Shown: positions 1 through 7,946, counted from the first letter of the stretch. The stretch is DNA of 15,099 bases from Mucidula mucida (GCA_015501055.1 JADNYV010000809.1:1-15099); one strand, 5' to 3'. The notes: generated by a model not told the origin, from the sequence alone. Made by a program: numbers and translations.

Positions 1-72
1 ATCAATTTTCGCGAACGTGATGGCATTTTGCATGTGGGGGATCCGAGAAAACAAGAGCAACGTCAACTTGAC
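1..72 (+). other. Possible exon fragment at the window edge
   Basis: The first 72 bases are open on the plus strand in one frame and end directly at a good splice donor (GTAAGT at 73-78). This could be the end of an exon of a gene that lies mostly outside the window. No acceptor or following exon is visible before the FGGY-kinase remnant begins near 118, so any such gene would be cut off there. I recognise no domain. Seventy-two open bases are weak evidence and chance is quite possible. Confidence 0.15.
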
Positions 73-117
73 GTAAGTTCTTATCTCATCATCGCACGTT
101 TGAATTCTTCAACTTAC

Positions 118-581
118 CTTTTCTGTCTAAAGTATCTCTGATAGTAGTACATCTATTTGCAAGCTCATCTCAAAACTGACCTTGTAAGGCCCCCAAACTC
201 CGTCAACAAACACGTCTTGAGGCCTCTGGATAATATGACAGGTACTAGTACCCGCCACGGCTGCTAATCAATGCCCGGACTCTTCAGACCCGGCAACTCA
301 CTAGTCACTTTTCCTTTCCTCGTTTTTCTGCTCGCCGCGACTGCAATCAGCTCAATCTGAAGATCAGAAAGTGCCAACGAGCACGTCGCATCGAAACCCA
401 ATACCTTGAGCGTCGACGGAGGGACCTTGGATTCCGCAAGCAGGTCTTGACACAGGTCGAAATCGCTTCCCAAATATTGTTGTTCGACTGTTCAAAGATC
501 CGATGATCCTCAAAATTGCGGAAAGTGAGCGTATCCTTGGTGCAGGACGCGACGGTCATGCCATCTTGCTCGCTGTCGATT
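118..581 (-). pseudogene. Truncated, frameshifted duplicate of the FGGY carbohydrate kinase gene
   Basis: This is a second copy of the kinase gene at 2861-4938, in the same orientation and about 90% identical by eye where they align. Bases 342-577 match the parent's 4651-4888 (first coding exon). Bases 173-341 match 3908-4077 (end of exon 2 plus the donor of intron 2). Bases 124-165 match 2846-2873 (last codons, stop and 3' flank), with a short insertion. Two internal blocks are missing, about 1.03 kb (2874-3907) and 573 bp (4078-4650). Further lesions are a one-base loss near 449, where the parent has CC in the GCCAAG context, and a nonsense change near 267, where the parent's arginine-leucine of the GHRLA motif becomes Asp-stop. 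Because an intron donor is retained, this is a DNA-level duplication and not a processed copy. No functional kinase can be made from it. Confidence 0.9.
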
Positions 582-677
582 ACCACACCCTTCTTCCTCG
601 CCGCCGGCTTTCCAGCCTCCGCCGGTGATAAATTCCTCGCATTCATGCCACCATCCTCCACAGCTCAAAGCCCTCTC

Positions 678-684
678 TATATAT
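678..684 (-). promoter_or_regulatory. TATA-like element upstream of the chimeric pseudogene ORF
   Basis: A TATATAT run reads as a TATA box on the minus strand. It lies 17-23 bases upstream of an ATG at 661 that opens into the kinase-derived sequence. That is close for a fungal TATA-to-ATG distance, so a later ATG (646) may be used if the region is transcribed at all. It is a pattern match only. Confidence 0.25.
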
Positions 685-689
685 CCCGC

Positions 690-1330
690 CGCCCTCATAC
701 CAGCACTCACCAGCCCATTTCCCATAATCTACGCTTGTGCTTGGCCGCCTCGTTCCATCTCATCGGCTGCCTCTGATTGGATCTTTGGTAGTCTAGTTTC
801 ATTCGCCGGGCCCTTACCGCAGCTCAACTTTTGCATCATGTGCAACTCATGTGACCAGCTTACCTTAGCATCAAAAATTAAATTAGCGCGTCGCCGCCTT
901 TCTTTCCAATGCCCTCGGACGCGTCAACGACGATATTTGCCTTTGATTCTCTTGAGGGACGCAAATTGTGTCGAGATTTGTCCCATCATGACCTCAAATA
1001 CGACCCCCACGATTACTTAGTGCTGATGATGTGGGCGAGTCGTGCTCGTAAGCAGTTGTGATGTTGGAGTACGAAGATTATTGGTGTGGATATTTGTAGA
1101 GGCAAAACTCGCCGGAGTGGAGGGAAAGAGCGGTGTGTTTAAGGATGATAGTTGTCTAGTAGTCAAAGAGGCCGGATTAGCAGTAGTATGAGAGAATGTA
1201 GTAGGCCTAATAGGCGAGAGATTAGGGAGTAGAGGTATAGTATTGAATGGTAGAGAGTTGGGGGGTTGCCCCGAACCCATAAGTTAACGTTAAAGTGGAA
1301 AAGAAGCAAATTGAAAACGGCGCGAGCGCT
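690..1330. other. Intergenic stretch without a recognisable gene
   Basis: I see no supportable coding region here. Short open frames exist, but none has splice signals or family similarity. From about 1030 to 1275 the plus strand is strikingly rich in G and poor in C, with many GTAG, TAG and GAG words. This makes an 87-codon minus-strand frame (1017-1280) of low-complexity Ser/Thr/Pro/Asn composition that I regard as a composition artefact. Confidence 0.5.
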
Positions 1331-1338
1331 TCGTGGAG

Positions 1339-1422
1339 CACGTGAGCTGTAACACTACGTCATTTCACGTGAATTGCGTCATTTCACGTGCAGGTTGGAG
1401 TCTTTTTCCGAGCTCCTATAAG
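1339..1422 (+). promoter_or_regulatory. Promoter-like cluster: three CACGTG motifs and a TATA box
   Basis: Three palindromic CACGTG sites occur at 1339-1344, 1366-1371 and 1385-1390. The latter two sit inside an exact 14-base direct repeat, CGTCATTTCACGTG (1358-1371 and 1377-1390), offset by 19 bases. TATAAG follows at 1417-1422 on the plus strand. CACGTG is the standard site for bHLH factors in fungi, and the order (repeated sites, then TATA about 27 bases on) looks like a real plus-strand core promoter. No clear coding region follows, so the transcript could be non-coding, or the promoter may be orphaned. Confidence 0.45.
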
Positions 1423-1438
1423 GACGCAGCGTATGAAA

Positions 1439-1478
1439 GCAGACTCTAGATCAAAGTGTCAGCTTTGATCGAGTCTGC
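1439..1478. repeat. Inverted repeat forming a 16-bp hairpin
   Basis: The left arm GCAGACTC (1439-1446) plus GATCAAAG (1449-1456) is matched exactly by the right arm CTTTGATC (1463-1470) plus GAGTCTGC (1471-1478). This gives a 16-bp stem with a two-base bulge (TA) and a six-base loop. It starts about 17 bases after the TATA box at 1417-1422, so it would lie at or near the 5' end of any transcript from that promoter. There is no T-run after it, so it does not look like a terminator. It could be a 5'-UTR structure, a binding site for a dimeric factor, or a transposon relic. Confidence 0.7.
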
Positions 1479-1484
1479 CTAAGG

Positions 1485-1959
1485 GAGACTAGATCTTTGG
1501 GTAACAAACAGTCTTTGTGTAGAGGCCTGAATATATAGATCTCGTTATCGACGTGTTCTTCGTCGCCCAGCCCGCGCACGTCCCGCCCGATGACAAGGTG
1601 TAGTGGCCCTCTTGAAGTGCGTATTGCTGCATGGATGAAAGTCGCCGTAAGCCAAGTAGGAGAGTGGTATTCCTGGAGGAAGGACCGGTAGTACAGCATG
1701 AGCTTGTGAAGGTATGGTGTGGAGACGATCGTCGATCACAGTCAGACACGTTATTGGCCATATGAGTTATGGAAGAAATTGCGGATATGAAGGAAATGTG
1801 GGTAAGGGACTCACAGGAACAGAGAGCGGAGTGAAGACACAAACCTCCTAAATTTGGTTTGTGAACTTCAACCAAGTGAGACCAAGCAGTTGTAGGAAAA
1901 GAGACATTTGACTCAACACATCTATCTAGTTACAATCTCTAAGTACACAATGTATGTTG
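1485..1959. other. Stretch with only unsupported minus-strand ORFs
   Basis: Three overlapping minus-strand frames of 64-128 codons run through 1451-1875. The longest (1489-1875) starts with an ATG and contains a GTGAGT donor near 1814 whose first downstream AG would give an intron of about 112 bases, longer than others in this window. The translations show no domain that I recognise and the frames compete with one another. A small unknown gene is possible but I cannot support a model. Confidence 0.3.
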
Positions 1960-2607
1960 CTATACAACCCCCAGGTAATGTGCCAAATGAACGAGGTCAA
2001 AGCTGGCCAAAGGGGTGACAAGGCCAAAAGCGTCCTTTGATCGCAAGTCCGCGATGGCGGCATCAGCGCCTTCACCTGGTTGTGTACTAGCTGATGTATG
2101 ACACGGGATAATGAGCGCGGACTTACCAGAAAGTGCCATGAGCTCTCCTCGGGTCATAGGCAGCGGCCCTCCTGGCTGAGGAACCACTCCAGGCGGGTAG
2201 CACAGCGGAGCGAGGGTTGAAACTTAAGGTCATAGAGTTGGGGCGGCGCATACTCTGAAGAGTCTGCCTACAAATTTGAATTGAGGGCATGAAGGCGTGC
2301 CGAGACAGTAAAGAGAACTGACTCGCCCATCATAAAATCCCATCGACCAGATGGTTGAGACCAGCGTGGAAGTGTAAAAAGTTGGAATTGAAAAGGTCGG
2401 TCAGTTGCTGGAGATCGCTACGCGACGCCGGCGTAGTGCCCTAAAAGCACGACCACCGTCAGCGACGGGTGAAATCGAACAAGCAATAAGGGTTCCCTAC
2501 CGAGGCGCTCGAAGGGGGAGCCAAGGTCAAGGTGTGCGGAGCGTCAATGTGAGGATGAGATCCATGAGTGAGATGAAAAATCCTGTCTGGCCTCTGGCCT
2601 TCTTATA
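1960..2607 (-). CDS. Tentative small spliced locus, function unknown
   Basis: Several gene-like signals line up on the minus strand. There is a TATAAG box at 2602-2607, followed by three intron-like segments. They lie at 2441-2500 (GTAGGG donor, CTGAC branch, TTTTAG acceptor), 2268-2322 (GTCAGT donor, TTTGTAG acceptor) and 2076-2126 (GTAAGT donor, CAACCAG acceptor). Their lengths of 60, 55 and 51 bp are typical of this genome. The last exon gives a frame ending GVV-stop at 1960. However, I could not join the segments into one open frame. The first ATG after the first intron (at about 2337) gives about 45 codons and then a stop, in a different frame from the last exon. No family was recognised. 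It could be a decayed gene, a non-coding transcript or a mis-modelled small protein. Confidence 0.22.
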
Positions 2608-2860
2608 CCCTGGCGCCCACTCATACGATAAAACATTGCTCGATCGGTGTAGAATAGTGAGACAATGTTATAGTATTTGGGCGCTAGTGCGAACTTGATC
2701 TACAAAGCTCATGGGATCACGAGTTTCCAACTTGGAGATCCTCAGAGCTATGTAGGATGCCAGGCGAGACGGACAATAATGTGGTTCGAAGCTGAGTCAA
2801 AACATATTAAGAGTGAACACTGTCTATTTACTTCTTTACTCTTGCCTGTCTAGAGTATCT

Positions 2861-4938
2861 CTATTTGCAAGCTTCCTCGATTTCCTTCCTCCACCTCTTC
2901 TGAATGTCAATCGACTCTCTGAAGATCTTGTACTTTGCCTCCAGAAGCCTCTTCACCTTGGGCGAGGCCGCAGGGAGAATCATCGTACCAGGAGGCGTCA
3001 TCTCAACCTAGCAGAACGATTAGAATTGCCGTTGTCAGAATGTTTAGACTCACCATGATCTTCCAGAGCGCCTCCCCCTGCTCCTTCTCCTCCATGGCTT
3101 TCTTCCCTTGCGCCTCTGAAGCGAAACGACCGAGCATAGCAGCACCCAGAACGACTGCGCCCGCGTGGTCGAAAGGCAAGACGACAGGCATCCCACAGGT
3201 ATCAGCAAAGAGCTGCATCATAGGAATGTTCTTAGCCTGACCACCGCTCATATAGATCGAGTCAATCTTATGGCCCTTTCTGTTCATCTCGTCCACGATG
3301 TGGCGCGTCTGGAGTGCGATAGCCTCGAGCGTCACGTTGTATTTACGAGCAAGATCGTGTAGCCCCGCGTCCTATATTCAATTGAGTAAATCAAAGTTGG
3401 CAGCGACAAAGATAATACCAGTGTAATGCCGACCAAAGAGCCCCGCATACGTGGATCAGCAATTGGAGAACGGTTACCTGTAGCATTCATTCTATGAGAA
3501 AAGTCTACCGTGAAAGATTAAAGACACTATACCATGCAAATCGGGATAGAGGTGAAGGTCTTTCGTCAGCTCTGTCAAGCTGTCGACTTTCTCGCGTGCC
3601 TTGAGTTCCTCAAGAAGGTCCTGAAGGACTGAAAATGGTGTTAATAATGTCATTGATTCAAGTGAGCACTCGGCTTACCAACGTGGATATTCTTTCCTTG
3701 CTTTTTGCCTTCTTCGACCAATCTTGGATACGCCGCGTGAGTTGTAAGCATAAAATCGATCAACTGGAGGAAATTCAGTAGCGAATAGCAAGAAGACATT
3801 TGGACATTTCACCTGTCCCGTGGACGACTGTCCGCCCTCGTTCATCCACCAGCCACGGAACACTGGGTCCTACATGGGCGTCAGCGGAGCAGCTCGAAGG
3901 ATGCAAGAAACTAACTTTGTAAGGTCCCCAAACTCCGTCAACAAACACGTCTTGAGGGCTCTGGACAATGTGACAGGTACTAGTACCCGCCACGGTTGCC
4001 AATCGATGCCCGGACTCTTCAAATCCGGGCAGTTCACTAGTCACTTTTCCTTCTCTCGTTTTGCTGCTCGCCGCGACAGTGCCTAGCCAGCCCGCATACG
4101 CGTCAATCAATCCGCTTCCAACAGGTGTGCCTTCGAGCAGACCAAACTCCTCCGCGGCGCGTTTGGACAATCCATTACCCACCGGCATACCAGCAGTCAG
4201 GACGTTCATGTTGGCGGCACCCAACTGGGAGTAGTCGTTGTGGATCAGCTGCTCTAGGCCAATCGTTTTGAAAAATTCGGGCTGCCAGCCAGACTTGGGC
4301 ACGAAGGAACATTTACATGTTACCGAGCAGCATGATCGGGTGTTATCAGCCGTGGCGCGGTACGTGAGGAAGTCGGGGAGATCGAAGAATTGACAGTTGG
4401 AGAACCGCGAGGGATCCATGTGGTTCTTGAGCCACAAAACTTTGGGAATCTCCATCTCCAACTATAAAGCGATGAGCTAATCGGCGGATATAAGGCGGCG
4501 AATTTCACGTACGCTCATGGTCCCGCCGACATAGTCGAGCACGATAGATCCAGTGCTATTGATGAGGTCGGCCTCCTTCTCAGCACGGTGGTCCGCCCAG
4601 AGGATGACATTGCGATCACCAGGCTTGCCCAGCGCATCACCTTTAGTGACTGCAATCGGCTCACCCTGGAGATCAGAAACTGCCAGCGAGCACGTCGCAT
4701 CGAAACCCAATCCCTTAACCGCCGATGGAGGGACCTTGGATTCTGCCAAGCAGGTCTTGACACAAGTCGAAATCGCCTCCCAGATATTGTTGGTCGATTG
4801 TTCAAAGATCCGATGGTCCTCAGAGTCGCGGAAAGTGAGCGTATCCTTGGTGCAGGACGCGACGGTCGTGCCGTCTTGCTTCACAAGCGACGCGCGTGCA
4901 GAGCCTGTCCCAACGTCGACGCCGATGTAGTACGACAT
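2861..4938 (-). CDS. FGGY-family carbohydrate kinase, D-ribulose kinase-like
   Basis: This predicted cytosolic 577-aa sugar kinase resembles human FGGY and yeast YDR109C, which phosphorylate D-ribulose with ATP and are thought to clear that by-product. Human FGGY is about 550 aa. Coding exons on the minus strand are 4938-4513, 4461-3916, 3869-3813, 3763-3679, 3628-3533, 3477-3419, 3371-3054 and 3007-2861. The seven introns are 46-55 bp, all GT...AG, and the phases add up. Visible motifs are the N-terminal phosphate loop DVGTGSAR (8-15), WADHR (114-118), the IPK.LWLK segment (146-154), GSGLIDAYAGW (257-267, with D262 as likely catalytic base), AGTSTCHIV (300-308), WWMNEGGQSSTGQ (331-343), NRSPIADPRMRGS (405-417) and, in the C-terminal domain, SGGQAKN (465-471) and ADTCGMPV (479-486). 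The start is the first ATG in frame, just before the phosphate loop. No lesions were seen. A broken duplicate lies at 118-581. Confidence 0.95.
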
Positions 4939-5079
4939 ATTCGTAGATGTGGTATGAGCGTAAGTTGTCAAGCAAGGCTTTGTGGGGTTCGAAGGTGTGG
5001 GGTCGGCATCCGGCCCGGACAACGATCCGATCTGGTGGCGTAAAAGGTTCAAACGTGGCTAAGCGCAGAGGAACGACTC

Positions 5080-5085
5080 ATTATA
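5080..5085 (-). promoter_or_regulatory. TATA-like element upstream of the FGGY kinase
   Basis: TATAAT on the minus strand sits 142 bases upstream of the kinase ATG at 4938. The distance is reasonable for a fungal promoter with a 5' UTR of about 100 bases. It is a pattern match only. Confidence 0.3.
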
Positions 5086-5120
5086 GCAAGGAAAAAATAG
5101 AACTTTGGGATGCCCACGGG

Positions 5121-5393
5121 TGCGAGCGCCAGCGAGGCGGCTTCGCCGCAATGGATTTACTGGTGCCAGCACGAGTCCTCTGTCGACGGACATGGTTCAA
5201 ACGCGACGAGCACTTCAGTATACCCATTATGAGGCTCGAGACTGACTTTCATGGAGAACGGACAGGAAATGAGAGGACTGTGGCCTATTTACTGGACAAG
5301 TTGGGCTATCCTTGCGCGACGTGAATTTGTTCATGTTTGGTCACTTAGTCCGGCCGGGTTCACGAACTCTATGTATGCTCGCTGGCGCTCGCA
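5121..5393. repeat. Perfect 16-bp inverted-repeat pair enclosing 241 bp
   Basis: TGCGAGCGCCAGCGAG at 5121-5136 is the exact reverse complement of 5378-5393. The match stops on both sides. The flanks show no target-site duplication (CACGGG on the left, ATAAGC on the right), and the enclosed 241 bp has no coding frame that I recognise. The arms are GC-rich and internally repetitive (GCGAG occurs twice), which raises the chance of coincidence somewhat. The structure could be a small non-autonomous inverted-repeat element, a long-range hairpin or paired factor-binding sites. Confidence 0.6.
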
Positions 5394-5560
5394 ATAAGCA
5401 AATCATTAGAGTAACAGACATTCCGAAATAGCTTCACAATAATGTACCATCCTCGTGAGGGAAGACTTGTCATTCGGCGCCATGTTCAATGCAGGAGTAT
5501 CGAATTCTTCGCAACCTTATTAGAGGTACTTATGAGAGGAAGAATGGTGATGACCTCGTA

Positions 5561-7270
5561 TTACACAAAAATACGCGCGCTACTCTTACAATCCAACATC
5601 GATACAGAAATATCCATCCCATCGCGTTTGCATTTCCGCAACGCAGCTAATACCTGTTCTTGCCCAGGGAAATAGTCCAAATTGAAACCATAAATCGTAA
5701 CCAACAGTTTCCGCAATTGACCAGCCTGGCGATTGGCCACGGCAGTGCAGAACGCCTCGTTCAACCATGATGTTACATATTCCGGATAGCCATACGAGGA
5801 TCTCCGTACATTTGCACCCAACCGAATAACTAGTGATTTAAGGTTGGGGAGGACATCTGCGTTCCGAGCAGGATCAAGAACTGCGAGCAGTTCCGGAATG
5901 TCGGTATCATCCATACACCCCCAGCAATTGTATCGAAGCTTCAGCCGTTCAAGCAGTGGGGTAAGCTGAACCATCTCATGTACTTCGCGCGCCTCAGGCT
6001 CCGTGACCTTGAGGCACTTTAGAGGACATCTCGAACGCCGGAGAAATGGCACGATGGGTGCATACATCTGAGACGGACAAACAGGCCACTCCGCTTGGCC
6101 TTCGTAATCAATGGAAGAGAGTGTTTTGATATCCAATGACTCCAACAAAGGAAGCTCAACAATTTTGAGGAGAAGAGGGTCCGAGATTATCAACGAACGA
6201 AGGCGATGGGAAACCATGGGAATCCAAGCATACGCCGACGAGACGCGGTGGGCAAAGAGGTGGACAAGATGGAGTTCGTCCAGCTGAGTACATTCGAGCA
6301 GAAAGCGGTTGAAGCTACTGACGGGCGCCGGGAACATACCCGCATCATCATTTTCTCGACCATTCACCCAATGCTCCCGTATACACACTAGTTGTGCAAA
6401 GGGGAGAATGAACTCATGATGGTCCACAGCGTAGAGCTCTACGCTGCGAAGTTGGGGTGCAACCTCGAAATAATCGACTGTCTGCAGCTCCCATGAATGG
6501 TCGGCGGATGAGAACTCTATTTTCAGAGTCTCCAGGGATATCAGACGACCTTTCACCGCCTCCAGACTTTCAAGGTCCTCTATGTGAGAAAGAAAGTAGA
6601 ATGTGCAGTGCTGCCACCTTTCCGCCACACACATCAGTAATTCGAAGAGATGGTGAAGTCGGTCACAAAACTTCTGGGACAACTTCATGTGATCTGCATG
6701 GTTTTTGAACGAGATGTTAAGGGGAAGGTCATCGCTGCGTGATAGAGCTATATGGAGCAATGTAGATGAAGAATAAGAATATGCACGTTGAACACGCGGT
6801 TGAAATGAATCGCAAACGGCGATGTGGGTCCAGAGGCTGGGTGTAGAAAGGACAATGCGTCTCCACAGACTGCAGACATGACTGAGAAGCCACGGGCCGT
6901 CCAAAATGTCCAAAATGTTATCGGTTTGCGAGCAGAAAATCTGGAACACTGCTTCAAGAATCTCCGTAGGAAAACGGCGGAGCGGAGAGAGCGCCCCGCG
7001 ACAGTGGTCCACGGTTTTCTGCCATCGATTTTGCTCCGCCGTCATGCTCAGCAGTTCGGCACGAAGCTCCTCCAGACGCGAATCTACGACCGCCAGGTTT
7101 CCCAGCGCCACAGGAAGGATATCTTCTTGGACGAACTGCGCATCGGTGTCGGATATTGGGATATTGTCGCGCGTGAGCCGTGTCAATCGCTGAGAAAGAG
7201 AAGGCATGAGGTCCAGGAGAGGCAAGCTGGCGGAGTACGCTCTGCGACCAGCAGGAAGCAGATCAGGCAT
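5561..7270 (-). CDS. F-box-like domain protein with C-terminal leucine-rich region
   Basis: This is a single-exon gene for 569 aa. Residues about 55-85 form a predicted short coiled coil (ELRAELLSM region). They are followed by SPLRRFPTEILEAVFQIF (95-112) and HVCSLWRRIVLSTPSLWTHI (131-150), the layout of the F-box-like proteins that are massively expanded in Agaricomycetes. The remainder has irregular leucine-rich segments (for example LESLDIKTLSS and LPNLKSLVIRLG) of the kind that form a solenoid. By family, it would bind Skp1 through the F-box and present an unknown target to an SCF ubiquitin ligase, though many such fungal proteins have no tested function. The ATG at 7270 is the first in frame. 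It is divergently placed from the epoxide hydrolase and separated from it by about 680 bp. Confidence 0.85.
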   Translation of the reverse strand: MPDLLPAGRRAYSASLPLLDLMPSLSQRLTRLTRDNIPISDTDAQFVQEDILPVALGNLAVVDSRLEELRAELLSMTAEQNRWQKTVDHCRGALSPLRRFPTEILEAVFQIFCSQTDNILDILDGPWLLSHVCSLWRRIVLSTPSLWTHIAVCDSFQPRVQRAYSYSSSTLLHIALSRSDDLPLNISFKNHADHMKLSQKFCDRLHHLFELLMCVAERWQHCTFYFLSHIEDLESLEAVKGRLISLETLKIEFSSADHSWELQTVDYFEVAPQLRSVELYAVDHHEFILPFAQLVCIREHWVNGRENDDAGMFPAPVSSFNRFLLECTQLDELHLVHLFAHRVSSAYAWIPMVSHRLRSLIISDPLLLKIVELPLLESLDIKTLSSIDYEGQAEWPVCPSQMYAPIVPFLRRSRCPLKCLKVTEPEAREVHEMVQLTPLLERLKLRYNCWGCMDDTDIPELLAVLDPARNADVLPNLKSLVIRLGANVRRSSYGYPEYVTSWLNEAFCTAVANRQAGQLRKLLVTIYGFNLDYFPGQEQVLAALRKCKRDGMDISVSMLDCKSSARIFV

Positions 7271-7568
7271 GCTATTGGGCCTCTTGATCGTTTTTGTGCC
7301 GTCTAGAGAAACCGACTTTCTCGTCCTTCAGAGTACTCGTTAGTGCAGAAGCAAGCCTTTTGCAAAGTAAGTGCGACCGTCGATGGCGAGGAAGAGAAGT
7401 GTGACACCACTGCCTGCCCTAAAGCCGTCACACGCGGGTACGTGACATTCCGAAATTGCTCACTACGTTCACAGGTGACACTGACTCGGTCCGAGAGCGC
7501 TAGACTCTCGAAACATAACAGGCCGAGTACCATTGACTTTGTCAGTTACGGGAAGGAGCCATGTCAGT

Positions 7569-7616
7569 CACGTGGCCCATTCGCGTTGAAAGTTAAAACG
7601 CGCGCGGCGCGCCGCG
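7569..7616. promoter_or_regulatory. CACGTG site and CGG-N4-CCG palindrome
   Basis: CACGTG lies at 7569-7574. A perfect 14-base palindrome, CGCGGCGCGCCGCG, lies at 7603-7616 and contains CGG-CGCG-CCG (7605-7614), an inverted CGG pair like those bound by fungal Zn(II)2Cys6 regulators. Their position about 330-370 bp upstream of the hydrolase ATG and the same distance from the F-box ATG would allow either gene to be controlled. Binding is inferred from motif shape only. Confidence 0.35.
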
Positions 7617-7714
7617 ACCTGAGTTCTATCGAGTGATCTGATATCTATTGCTTCTTTCCTTCACCATCCTTCACGAACCACCTCTCCCGGCGCAGAGTGA
7701 TACGCATACCGGTC

Positions 7715-7720
7715 TATAAC
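7715..7720 (+). promoter_or_regulatory. Possible TATA box of the epoxide hydrolase gene
   Basis: TATAAC on the plus strand lies 232 bases before the ATG at 7947, downstream of a pyrimidine-rich stretch. It would imply a 5' UTR of about 200 bases containing upstream ATGs, so a nearer, TATA-less start is also possible. Confidence 0.25.
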
Positions 7721-7946
7721 AGTGATGGCTCGAAACGAAAACAAGATCTACACCTCTTGACGAGTGCCTACCGTATTCTCGTAATTTCACTCACTCCGTT
7801 GGTCAAAGAATGCGAGTCGATCATTCAAATGACAGGTCGCCATTACATCAGGAGTTCTAGCAGCTTCTCCGGGCTACGTGCAGGCTACGTGTCTGCAATA
7901 CTCGAAAGGTCTAAAGCGCGACAAGGCAGCTGCTCCTATCCAACCC

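Larger units (their letters stand above)
4939..5560. other. Intergenic region between the kinase 5' end and the F-box gene 3' end
   Basis: This 622-bp gap between two minus-strand genes should contain the kinase promoter and the terminator of the F-box gene. Open frames here (for example 4947-5324 plus) overlap the kinase promoter and have no recognisable similarity or introns. The notable content is the inverted-repeat pair listed separately. Confidence 0.5.
7271..7946. other. Divergent intergenic region between F-box gene and epoxide hydrolase
   Basis: No gene is supported in this 676-bp gap, which should hold the promoters of both neighbours. It contains a CACGTG site, a GC palindrome and a TATA box (listed separately), and a pyrimidine-rich plus-strand segment at about 7648-7690. 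Upstream ATGs at 7810 (a 16-codon uORF ending at 7860) and 7829 (a frame overlapping the hydrolase start) would precede the hydrolase ATG. They would matter unless a 5'-UTR intron or a later transcription start removes them. Confidence 0.5.

Noticed and set aside
1489..1875. 128-codon minus-strand ORF as a real gene
   Set aside because: It competes with two overlapping frames, contains a donor-like site that would imply an unusually long intron, and shows no family resemblance.
2763..2772. GGTTCGAA words (also near 4985) resembling a tRNA B box
   Set aside because: No matching A box or cloverleaf arms at the right spacing on either strand.
4553..5043. Plus-strand open frames of 125 and 151 codons across the kinase 5' end
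   Set aside because: They are antisense to the confident FGGY kinase exon 1. Their length follows from the codon composition of the real gene, and they show no domain.
4939..5052. N-terminal extension of the kinase to 5052
   Set aside because: It begins with TTG and adds sequence not found in FGGY kinases. The ATG at 4938 directly precedes the phosphate loop.
7878..7946. N-terminal extension of the epoxide hydrolase to 7878
   Set aside because: The codon at 7878 is GTG, not ATG. The family normally starts at about the position of the ATGATG at 7947, and the extension has no similarity to it.
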